Below, piece after piece: positions 1 to 5,297 of a DNA stretch of 9,394 bases; positions within the stretch are counted from its first letter, which is position 1; the number at the start of each line of letters is the position of its first letter. This stretch comes from Candidatus Kaiserbacteria bacterium RIFCSPHIGHO2_01_FULL_58_22 (GTDB lineage Bacteria > Patescibacteriota > Minisyncoccia > Phycocordibacterales > UBA2100), in assembly GCA_001781445.1 (NCBI GenBank), contig MFLB01000010.1:11188-20581 (forward strand), given 5' to 3'. The position numbers and the translations under genes are program-made. The notes under the pieces were generated by a model. That model did no database searches. It was not told the origin of the DNA and was given only the letters and a program-made list of their open reading frames with translations.

Positions 1-22
1 CCCGGCTCCGGCCTCTCTATCC

Positions 23-280
23 CTATGAGAGATGGCCCGAGACCAGCTTCGTCATTTCGAACATGTTCACCTGGCTCTTTCCCCCGAAAATCACGCGCAG
101 TTTCTCATCCGCGTTGATGTTGCGCTTATTCTGCTGATCCTGAAGGCCGTTCGACTTTATGTACTCCCAGAGCTTTTTGACGACCTGCCCGCGCGGCAAG
201 GGGCCTTTTCCGACGACCGCTTCAAGTTCGGCCGAGAGATTGTAGGGCTTTAATAAGGCTGGATTGGCTTTTCTGACCAT
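23..280 (-). CDS. Stand-alone SWIB/MDM2-domain protein
   Basis: The 85-residue protein is essentially one SWIB domain. Residues about 15-84 carry the family pattern: LSAELEAVVG, then GPLPRGQVVKKLWEYIK, then NKRNINADEKL, FGGK and the closing MFEMTKLVSGHL. In eukaryotes SWIB domains occur in SWI/SNF-type chromatin remodelling subunits. Small bacterial versions are known in Chlamydiae and are common in environmental and CPR genomes, where they are presumed to bind DNA, nucleoid or protein partners; the exact role is unknown. A basic N-terminus (MVRKANPALLKPYN) precedes the domain. The ATG at 280 is chosen because the domain is complete from it and a TAATAA element lies six bases upstream; there is no Shine-Dalgarno. 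It lies downstream of amt on the same strand, separated by a hairpin-rich spacer, so it is probably a separate unit. Family assignment is confident; function is not. Confidence 0.93.
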   Translation of the reverse strand: MVRKANPALLKPYNLSAELEAVVGKGPLPRGQVVKKLWEYIKSNGLQDQQNKRNINADEKLRVIFGGKSQVNMFEMTKLVSGHLS

Positions 281-286
281 AATGGC

Positions 287-292
287 TTATTA
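287..292 (-). promoter_or_regulatory. Possible -10 element of the SWIB gene
   Basis: On the minus strand TAATAA stands six bases before the SWIB ATG, the same spacing as the better-supported aminotransferase promoter. No convincing -35 is visible at 16-18 bases, so this is weak and rests on positional analogy. It would give a leaderless transcript. Confidence 0.25.
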
Positions 293-327
293 GCTGGTAA
301 ACCTTCCGGTTTCGAGCTCCTCGGCTC

Positions 328-359
328 GGAAATGCAAAAGCGGCGTCTTTTGCATTTCC
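328..359 (-). terminator. Perfect 13-bp hairpin in the amt-SWIB spacer
   Basis: Arms 328-340 (GGAAATGCAAAAG) and 347-359 are perfectly complementary around a six-base loop. The hairpin lies about 75 bases beyond the amt stop codon and 48 bases before the SWIB start. It could end glnA-amt transcription or protect its 3' end. No T-run follows on either strand, so it is not a classic intrinsic terminator. The structure is certain; the function is inferred. Confidence 0.5.
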
Positions 360-363
360 TCGC

Positions 364-445
364 TCTACGTCGCTCGTAGACTACAGTGTAGCTAATGTAC
401 AGGCTTTCCGCGAGCGGCCTGTGGATTACCGGTTCAGAGCCGGTA
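364..445. repeat. Cluster of small inverted repeats after amt
   Basis: Four short dyads follow one another: 364-369 with 375-380 (TCTACG/CGTAGA); 381-391 (CTACAGTGTAG, palindromic around one base); 399-403 with 418-422 (ACAGG/CCTGT, containing an inner CCG/CGG stem); and 427-432 with 440-445 (TACCGG/CCGGTA), whose loop contains the amt stop codon. With the hairpin at 328-359, almost the whole spacer between amt and the SWIB gene is foldable. It may act in mRNA 3'-end formation or be a decayed extragenic palindromic element. No coding region is supported in 281-433. Confidence 0.45.
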
Positions 446-1789
446 GCCAGCCTCGCCGTGGACGGCGAGGTCGAGGCCCTCGGATTCCTGCGACGAGCTT
501 ACCCGTAGGGGCGAGAAGAACGAGACGAACTTAAGGATGACCCACGTGCCGAAGAATGCGTAGAGCGCGACGGCGGCGACCGCGACGACTTGCACGAGGA
601 GTTGGCCCGGGTTCCCGAAGAGAAGGCCGTCGTTCCCCGCCGCGTTGATGACTTTCTCCGCGAAGATACCGGTCAAGACAGCTCCCGTGAGGCCGCCGAC
701 GCCGTGCGCCGCCCACACATCGAGCGTATCGTCTATCTTTATCTTGTGCGTGCGGATGAAGACCGCCGCGTAGGTGATGACGCCAGCAATGACGCCGATA
801 GCGATGGCCGCTATCGGGCCCACGAAGCCGGAGGCCGGCGTGATTGCCACAAGGCCGCACACGGCGCCCGTTGCGGCCGCCATTGCAGAAGGCTTTTTGT
901 TCTCCGCCCACGAGAGGAACGCCCAGGTCAAGGCCGCGGCGGCGGCGGCGATGTTCGTCACGACGAACGCGCTTGCCGCGAGAGCTCCGGCGGCCAGCGC
1001 ACTGCCCGCGTTGAAGCCGAACCAGCCGAACCACAGGAGGACCGCGCCGAGGATGACGAACGGGATGTTGTTGGCGCTCGAGCCGACCGGCGAGTGGTTG
1101 AGCCGCCTCCCGATGATGAGAGCCGCGGCGAGCGCCGAGAAGCCGGCCGTCATGTGCACGACCGTTCCGCCGGCGAAATCGAGGGCTCCCAGATCGCGGA
1201 GCCATCCGCCCACTCCCCACACCCAGTGCGCGACCGGATCGTAGATGAGGGTCGTCCAGAGGAGCACGAACGCGATGAGCGCCGAGAACCTGATGCGCTC
1301 GACGAACGCGCCGATGATGAGCGCGGGCGTGATGATGGCGAACATCGCCTGGAATATCATGAACACGAGCGCGGGGATAGTGCCCGCATAATCGGCGTTC
1401 GGCGCGAAGCCGACGCCTTTGAGGCCGAAGAACTGCAGGCCGCCGATGAGGCCGTTCACATCCGTCCCGAAGACGAGGCTGTAGCCCAAGACCACCCACT
1501 GGATGGAAACGAGCGCGAGAATGACGATGGATTGCTTAAGAACGGAGACGACGTTCTTGGCGGAAACCATGCCTCCGTAGAAAAATCCGACCGCCGGCGT
1601 CATGAGCATCACGAGCGCGGCGGAGGCGAGCATCCACGCGGTATCGCCCGAATTTATCGCGCCCGCGTCATAGGCTCCGGAAGACGCTCCGGCAAAGTAG
1701 ATAGAACTGTAGCCTATAGCTAAGCCCGCGATCAAAACCCAGATCGCGTGCTTTATCATGCCGTTCCCGGCCTTCAGAAGCTGCTCCAT
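434..1789 (-). CDS. amt: Ammonium transporter, Amt/MEP/Rh family
   Basis: This 451-residue protein forms the membrane channel that takes up ammonium. An N-terminal hydrophobic stretch (about 12-34) may be a cleaved signal or extra helix, followed by about eleven membrane helices. Diagnostic features are visible: the periplasmic gate region FQAMF (Phe150), the YDPVAHWVWG segment, Asp204 in DFAGGTVVHMTAG, and the pore twin histidines His212 (in TVVHM) and His362 (in DVWAAHGVGG). The cytoplasmic tail still reads LRV...EGLDLAVHGEAGYR, the segment through which PII/GlnK proteins normally regulate Amt, yet no PII gene is in the window. The ATG at 1789 lies inside the 3' end of glnA, giving a 16-nt overlap and suggesting translational coupling. 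An alternative ATG at 1759 (residue 11) would leave a 14-nt gap. Function is very secure; the start is less so. Confidence 0.96.
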   Translation of the reverse strand: MEQLLKAGNGMIKHAIWVLIAGLAIGYSSIYFAGASSGAYDAGAINSGDTAWMLASAALVMLMTPAVGFFYGGMVSAKNVVSVLKQSIVILALVSIQWVVLGYSLVFGTDVNGLIGGLQFFGLKGVGFAPNADYAGTIPALVFMIFQAMFAIITPALIIGAFVERIRFSALIAFVLLWTTLIYDPVAHWVWGVGGWLRDLGALDFAGGTVVHMTAGFSALAAALIIGRRLNHSPVGSSANNIPFVILGAVLLWFGWFGFNAGSALAAGALAASAFVVTNIAAAAAALTWAFLSWAENKKPSAMAAATGAVCGLVAITPASGFVGPIAAIAIGVIAGVITYAAVFIRTHKIKIDDTLDVWAAHGVGGLTGAVLTGIFAEKVINAAGNDGLLFGNPGQLLVQVVAVAAVALYAFFGTWVILKFVSFFSPLRVSSSQESEGLDLAVHGEAGYRL

Positions 1790-3204
1790 AGAAGTTGGTT
1801 CGTCACGTCGTGATGGTAAATGATCTCCGCGTCCTTGATGGTCGCGCCGAGCGCTTTCGGACAGCGCTCCGCCGAAAGCTCCTTGTACTTGATGTACTTT
1901 TCCTTGCTTTCCTCGCCGAAGACGTCGGTCGTCAGCTTGCTCGCCTTGAAGAGCGCGATCGCGTCGTAGATGTTGTCGGGAAGGAAGCGCACCCTGTCGC
2001 GCTTGCCCTCGTCCTTCTCGAGCTTCTTGCCCTCGAGGCCGACTTTGAGCATCGTGAAGAGCACGAGGTAGGGGTTCGCATCGGGCGCGACGGAGCGCAT
2101 CTCGATGCGCGCGGTGCGCTCATTCCCCACCGGGATGCGGATCATCGAGCCGCGGTCTATCGCCGAAACCTTTATCTGATTGGGAGCCTCGAAGTGCGGG
2201 TCGAGCCGCCGGTACGCGTTGACCGAGGAGTTGAAGACGAGGCACGTCTCCGAGGCGTGGTTCAGCATCCGGAGGATGAAATCCCACGCGGCTTTGGAGA
2301 GGCCGTCGGCGCCCTTCGGGTCGTAGAAGATGTTCTTCCCGCCCTTCGCGAGAGAAAAATTGGTGTGCATGCCCGAGCCGTTGATGCCGATGAAAGGCTT
2401 CGGAAGAAAGCTCGCCGTGAGGCCCATGTTGCGGGCGACCTGCCGCGCGATGAGTTTGTAGAGCTGGACGTTGTCGGCCGCGCGCACGACCTCGGCGTAG
2501 GAGAAGTTCATCTCGAACTGCGAGGGCGCGACCTCGGGATGGTCTTTCTCGTTCTTGAAGCCCATCGCGCGCTGTGCCTCCGCGGCGCGGTCGATGAACA
2601 CGCGCAAGGGGTCGAGCGGGAGCGAGTGGAAGTAGCCGCCCGAAGAAATGAATGTGAATCCCCCGTTCTCGCGGTACTTCTGCTCGGCGTTCGCGCCGTC
2701 CACCACGAAGCCCTCGATTTCGGGCGCGGCGTACGCGGTCAGTCCTTCTTTTTTCTTGAGCTCGGCCGTGTAGCCCTTGAGTCGTCCGCGGAAGTCGCTG
2801 ATGTAGGGCGTCCGGTCGCGGTTCATCACCGAGGCGAAGAAGATGACCTTGCCGGGGCCGAACACGTCGCTCGGCATGTAGCGGATCGATGCCCAGTCAA
2901 CTTCGAGCCGGAGGTCGCTCTCGTGCTGTGGCGTGAAGCCGCGGATGGACGAGCCGTCGAAGGTGAGGTTGGAGAGCGAATCGAGCAAGAATTTTTTGTC
3001 GTAATCGAGCATGTGCAGGCGCCCCTCGATGTCGGTAAAGCAGAGGGTTACCGCCTTGATGCGCTTCTCTTTGCGCAGGTACGCCGTGTACTCCTTCTCG
3101 AGCTGGGAGTGGCTTTTGGACTCGCCGTGCTCTTTCGCCTTCAGGTTCAGCTCCTCGAGCTTGTCGTAGGGTATCTCCAAAAAGTCCTTTAATTTAGTTT
3201 CCAT
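1774..3204 (-). CDS. glnA: Glutamine synthetase, type I (GlnA-like)
   Basis: Glutamine synthetase condenses glutamate, ammonia and ATP to glutamine. The 476 residues match the usual GSI length. Visible motifs are DGSSIRGF (83-90), the E-x-E metal-ligand segment PEIEGF (161-166), SQFEMNF with Glu231, NGSGMHTN with His280 (275-282), NSSVNAYRRL (325-334), and ERTARIEMRS followed by ANPYL (362-380). Several motifs deviate from the E. coli enzyme: the ATP-side segment reads NSSVNAYRR rather than NPTVNSYKR, and the adenylylation-loop equivalent reads PDNIYDAI rather than KNLYDLP. Tyr413 is therefore at about the modified position, but the context is altered and control by adenylylation is doubtful. 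The N-terminus has about 45 charged residues before the beta-Grasp region. It is the first gene of a glnA-amt unit, with a good promoter and a palindromic operator-like site upstream. Confidence 0.96.
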   Translation of the reverse strand: METKLKDFLEIPYDKLEELNLKAKEHGESKSHSQLEKEYTAYLRKEKRIKAVTLCFTDIEGRLHMLDYDKKFLLDSLSNLTFDGSSIRGFTPQHESDLRLEVDWASIRYMPSDVFGPGKVIFFASVMNRDRTPYISDFRGRLKGYTAELKKKEGLTAYAAPEIEGFVVDGANAEQKYRENGGFTFISSGGYFHSLPLDPLRVFIDRAAEAQRAMGFKNEKDHPEVAPSQFEMNFSYAEVVRAADNVQLYKLIARQVARNMGLTASFLPKPFIGINGSGMHTNFSLAKGGKNIFYDPKGADGLSKAAWDFILRMLNHASETCLVFNSSVNAYRRLDPHFEAPNQIKVSAIDRGSMIRIPVGNERTARIEMRSVAPDANPYLVLFTMLKVGLEGKKLEKDEGKRDRVRFLPDNIYDAIALFKASKLTTDVFGEESKEKYIKYKELSAERCPKALGATIKDAEIIYHHDVTNQLLWSSF

Positions 3205-3213
3205 GCTCGCGAA

Positions 3214-3235
3214 GATAATTTATATGATAATTATC
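3214..3235. promoter_or_regulatory. Operator-like palindrome upstream of glnA
   Basis: The plus strand has GATAAT at 3214-3219, TTATAT, then the perfect 10-bp palindrome GATAATTATC at 3226-3235. The palindrome sits where the glnA transcription start is predicted from the -10 element, a typical repressor position. The repeated GATAAT units resemble Fur-type boxes, but the regulated genes are for nitrogen assimilation and no regulator of this type is in the window. The site is read directly; its binding protein is unknown. Confidence 0.45.
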
Positions 3236-3240
3236 CTAAA

Positions 3241-3269
3241 AAGATACAGGATTACTATAAAACTGTCAA
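3241..3269 (-). promoter_or_regulatory. Sigma70-type promoter of glnA-amt
   Basis: On the minus strand a perfect -35 hexamer TTGACA (3264-3269) is followed after exactly 17 bases by TATCTT (3241-3246), a 4/6 match to the -10 consensus. Transcription would start around 3234, within the GATAATTATC palindrome, leaving about 30 bases of leader before the glnA ATG. A second AT-rich -10-like element (TATAAA), 14 bases before the ATG, could give a shorter transcript. Confidence 0.6.
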
Positions 3270-3323
3270 GTTTTACTGTGGAAAACCCCGAAATGGGCGA
3301 TGCAGAGGGGAGGGGGGGGTTCA

Positions 3324-3445
3324 GAAACTGTTGAAAAAGCTCCAGAGGCGAGGCGTCGAGGAGCGAGAACGCGAGCCGTACTGAACGTACGGTGAGCGTT
3401 CGAGCGACGATGACAACGACGCATATGGACTTTTTCAACAGTTTC
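3324..3445. mobile_element. MITE-like inverted-repeat element, 122 bp
   Basis: Terminal arms 3324-3339 (GAAACTGTTGAAAAAG) and 3430-3445 are perfect 16-bp inverted repeats. Both are flanked by TCA (3321-3323 and 3446-3448), which would be a 3-bp target duplication. The interior is itself an imperfect long hairpin whose centre is CCGTAC-TGAAC-GTACGG (3375-3391). The element is non-coding: a 77-codon frame across it has no recognisable domain. It lies between the aminotransferase stop and the glnA promoter and may also act as a transcript end. Terminal inverted repeats plus a direct repeat suggest a non-autonomous transposon remnant, but a terminator-like palindrome of other origin is possible. 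No transposase is in the window. Confidence 0.55.
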
Positions 3446-3456
3446 TCAGACAAACT

Positions 3457-4542
3457 CTATACCAGCCAGTTCTCCTTACCCTTCAGGTACGTCCCTATCC
3501 GCGCGAGGCCCTCTTTGATCTTTTCGACATCGAGCGCGTAGGAGAGGCGGATGCGGCCCGGGGCGCCGAACCACGCGCCGTCGTAGGTGATGACCTTGTG
3601 CTTATAGAAAAGCTCGGAAACGACGCGGCCTGAATCCTTGATCTTGGGCAAGACGTAGAACGCTCCTTCCGGTTTCCACAAGCTAAAACCGAGATTGGCA
3701 AGGCCGTCACAAATAAAATCCCTCCTCTCGCGCCAAATCTTCGTCTGTCGGTCCACGAAACTCTGGGGCACATCCATCGCGCGAAGCGCCATTTCCTGCG
3801 CGAGCGTGTTGGTGTTCATCGAGGTATGCACCTTGATGTCTATCGCCCTATCCACGATCTTCCGATCGCGCGCCCAGAGGTAGCCGATGCGCAAGCCGCA
3901 CATCGAGTAGGTCTTCGAGAACGAATTGACGGTGATGACATGACGCCCCTTGATGAGGTAGTTCCCCCGCACGTAGATGAGGTCTTTGTACACCTCGTCG
4001 GAGATGACGTAGACGCCGAGCTTTTGCGTTATCGCCTCTATCTCGTGGAGCGTCGGAATGGCCTCAATGCGGCCCGTCGGGTTCGAGGGCGAGTTGATGA
4101 GGACGGCTTTCACGCCCCGCACCTTTTTCCTGAAATCCTCGATGTCTATCCTCCCCTCCTTGAGCCGCGTGTAGACCGGTATCAGTCCGGCAAGTTCTAC
4201 GAGCGGCGGATACGAATAGTAGTACGGCTGGCACAGGAGGACCTTCACCCTGCCGTGCATCTGGCGAATGGCGCGGAAGACGAGGTCGAGCGCCTCGGAG
4301 GCGCCGTTGGTGATGACGAAATCCTCCGGCCGGGCATTCGGGTATTCCTTCGCGAGCGCCTGCCGGAGCTTTATCTCGCCCTGAATGAGGCCGTACCGGA
4401 AAAGCCGCCGGTCTTCGAGATTTCTGAAGATCTCCCGGGGAGGAGGAAGGTCGGGCTGGCCGGAGCCGAACGATATGTATCCGTCGCCGTCTATACCGAT
4501 GAAAGACGACGGGCTCGATATGAGCTTTGTCTTTCGCGACAT
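3457..4542 (-). CDS. PLP-dependent class I/II aminotransferase (aspartate-aminotransferase-like)
   Basis: This fold-type I PLP enzyme moves an amino group between amino acids and 2-oxo acids, typically with glutamate/2-oxoglutarate as one partner. From the ATG at 4542 it has 361 residues, slightly short for the family because the N-terminal arm is brief. Motifs visible: GSGQPDLPPP (27-36), TNGASEALDL in the cofactor phosphate region, NSPSNPTG (150-157), SDEVYKD (181-187), the Schiff-base lysine Lys210 in SFSKTYSMCGLRIGY, GAFYVLP (293-299), and Arg332 in RIRLSYA, which holds the substrate carboxylate. Substrate cannot be told; aspartate or aromatic amino acids are reasonable. The frame extends to a GTG at 4566, but the ATG at 4542 is preferred because a -35/-10 pair places the transcription start right at it. 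It is divergent from the regulator gene and upstream of glnA-amt. Confidence 0.9.
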   Translation of the reverse strand: MSRKTKLISSPSSFIGIDGDGYISFGSGQPDLPPPREIFRNLEDRRLFRYGLIQGEIKLRQALAKEYPNARPEDFVITNGASEALDLVFRAIRQMHGRVKVLLCQPYYYSYPPLVELAGLIPVYTRLKEGRIDIEDFRKKVRGVKAVLINSPSNPTGRIEAIPTLHEIEAITQKLGVYVISDEVYKDLIYVRGNYLIKGRHVITVNSFSKTYSMCGLRIGYLWARDRKIVDRAIDIKVHTSMNTNTLAQEMALRAMDVPQSFVDRQTKIWRERRDFICDGLANLGFSLWKPEGAFYVLPKIKDSGRVVSELFYKHKVITYDGAWFGAPGRIRLSYALDVEKIKEGLARIGTYLKGKENWLV

Positions 4543-4548
4543 TCTCGC

Positions 4549-4577
4549 ACTATGACATACTTGCACTACCTAATCAA
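4549..4577 (-). promoter_or_regulatory. Promoter of the aminotransferase, predicted leaderless
   Basis: On the minus strand TTGATT (4572-4577) and the extended -10 TGTCATAGT (hexamer 4549-4554) are separated by exactly 17 bases. The ATG at 4542 begins seven bases after the -10, so the mRNA would start at or next to the start codon. This selects 4542 over the GTG at 4566, which would lie inside the promoter. Confidence 0.55.
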
Positions 4578-4581
4578 AGAC

Positions 4582-4634
4582 TGTGAGTAGAGGCAAACTA
4601 TCTCCCTAGCTTGTGCGGCCGCATGTGCTACCGT
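4582..4634 (+). promoter_or_regulatory. Promoter/operator region of the Cas2-like regulator
   Basis: Three motifs occur in order: TGTGAGTAGA (4582-4591); CTAGCTTGTGCGGCCG (4606-4621), which includes the 10-bp palindrome TGCGGCCGCA (4614-4623); and the extended -10 TGCTACCGT (4626-4634), nine bases before the ATG at 4643. All three have counterparts in the same order before the membrane protein gene at 5298. No Shine-Dalgarno is present, so a leaderless mRNA is likely. The palindrome overlaps the expected -35/-10 spacer, a natural site for autoregulation by the gene product. A clear -35 is not visible. Confidence 0.45.
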
Positions 4635-4642
4635 TATATCGA

Positions 4643-5215
4643 ATGGCTCGATACTTGAGGCGAAAGAGCATACACAAGAAGCGCATACGCAAGCTCGGAG
4701 CGATCGAACGAGATGTACTGGGCGAGTTGACATTGGGAGATATGCTCTACAGTTTCCTGCTTTCGGGACGCTCGACAAAGCAATTCTATCGATTGGCCCG
4801 AGAGCGCGCGAACCATCGCCACCGACGCAAATTGGCGATAGAACGACTTGTCGAACAGGAGTTCATCTCAACGCGCGGCGACCGACTATCGATAACAGAG
4901 CACGGCAGGAGCGCCCTCGACGACCGAGTTGCGCGAACGTTTGATCTCCTCAAGACAGTAGCATGGGACGGTAAATGGCGCATCGTAGCTTTCGATATCC
5001 CGGAACGATATTCTGTCTTGCGCAACAAAGTAAGAGAGATACTCAAAAGGGCGGGCTTCCAGAAACTTCAGCACAGCGTCTGGATCTTTCCGCACGAATG
5101 CGCGGAATTGTCGCTACTGATACAAGAGGAATCGGGGCTAAAGAAACACATTCTCTACGGGGTTCTTGATCGTATAGAGAACGAAGAACGGCTCAAGGGA
5201 CTGTTCCGCTTGTGA
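4643..5215 (+). CDS. Winged-helix regulator with Cas2-like (PaaX-type) C-terminal domain
   Basis: The 190-residue protein has a basic N-terminus (ARYLRRKSIHKKRIRK), a likely winged-helix DNA-binding region (about 28-95: YSFLLSGRSTKQFYRLARERA, then RRKLAIERLVEQEFI and RLSITEHGRSALDD), and a ferredoxin-like Cas2/PaaX_M domain (107-190). The last starts WDGKWRIVAFDIPE, continues RNKVREILKRAGFQKLQHSVWIFP and ends LYGVLDRIENEERLKGLF. Asp118 in the first strand occupies the position of the conserved Cas2 aspartate. PaaX-type proteins are transcriptional repressors, and the Cas2-like fold there serves in dimerisation. No cas1, repeats or other cas genes are present, so a CRISPR role is not supported. 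The ATG at 4643 is chosen because a -10 element sits just upstream; an in-frame GTG at 4613 would fall inside the operator-like palindrome. It heads a plus-strand cassette and may control it. Confidence 0.8.
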   Translation: MARYLRRKSIHKKRIRKLGAIERDVLGELTLGDMLYSFLLSGRSTKQFYRLARERANHRHRRKLAIERLVEQEFISTRGDRLSITEHGRSALDDRVARTFDLLKTVAWDGKWRIVAFDIPERYSVLRNKVREILKRAGFQKLQHSVWIFPHECAELSLLIQEESGLKKHILYGVLDRIENEERLKGLFRL

Positions 5216-5219
5216 GTAG

Positions 5220-5261
5220 ATATCGCGCTAGCTCATGCGGCCGTTTAAGCTAGCGCGATAT
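5220..5261. promoter_or_regulatory. Perfect 14-bp inverted repeat between regulator and membrane protein genes
   Basis: Arms 5220-5233 (ATATCGCGCTAGCT) and 5248-5261 are perfectly complementary around a 14-base loop containing TGCGGCCG. The repeat begins five bases after the regulator stop codon. No T-run follows, so a plain intrinsic terminator is unlikely. It contains the CTAGCT-NN-TGCGGCCG motif (5228-5243) that also precedes the regulator, which suggests an operator for that protein or an RNA hairpin tuning expression of the downstream genes. Confidence 0.55.
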
Positions 5262-5278
5262 GGCGCACGCACTTGCCC

Positions 5279-5287
5279 TGCTACACT
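5279..5287 (+). promoter_or_regulatory. Extended -10 of the membrane protein cassette
   Basis: TGCTACACT has the TGN extension and a TANNNT hexamer, and its last base is ten bases before the ATG at 5298. It matches TGCTACCGT before the regulator at seven of nine bases. No Shine-Dalgarno lies between it and the ATG, which supports a near-leaderless start. A -35 is not evident, so an activator or the extended -10 alone may suffice. Confidence 0.42.
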
Positions 5288-5297
5288 GTAGTTCTCT

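Noticed and set aside
380..391. A 12-mer (CTACACTGTAGT on the minus strand) identical to 5281-5292 on the plus strand
   Set aside because: In a window of this size a few 12-base matches between any two places are expected by chance; there is no shared context here beyond the 12 bases.
590..1723. Long plus-strand frame opposite amt, and the similar long one opposite glnA (1795-3192)
   Set aside because: These are antisense shadows of GC-rich genes with Arg/Asp/Glu/His-biased composition; the minus-strand proteins are unmistakable.
3307..3319. G-rich tract as a G-quadruplex
   Set aside because: Only two G-runs separated by one base are present; four runs are needed.
3220..3453. A 77-codon minus-strand frame spanning the inverted-repeat element
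   Set aside because: It covers the element and the glnA promoter, has no domain or plausible composition, and is best explained as chance.
4643..5215. Calling the gene cas2 and the area a CRISPR locus
   Set aside because: No repeat array, cas1 or other cas gene is present, and the winged-helix N-terminus points to the PaaX-type regulator group.
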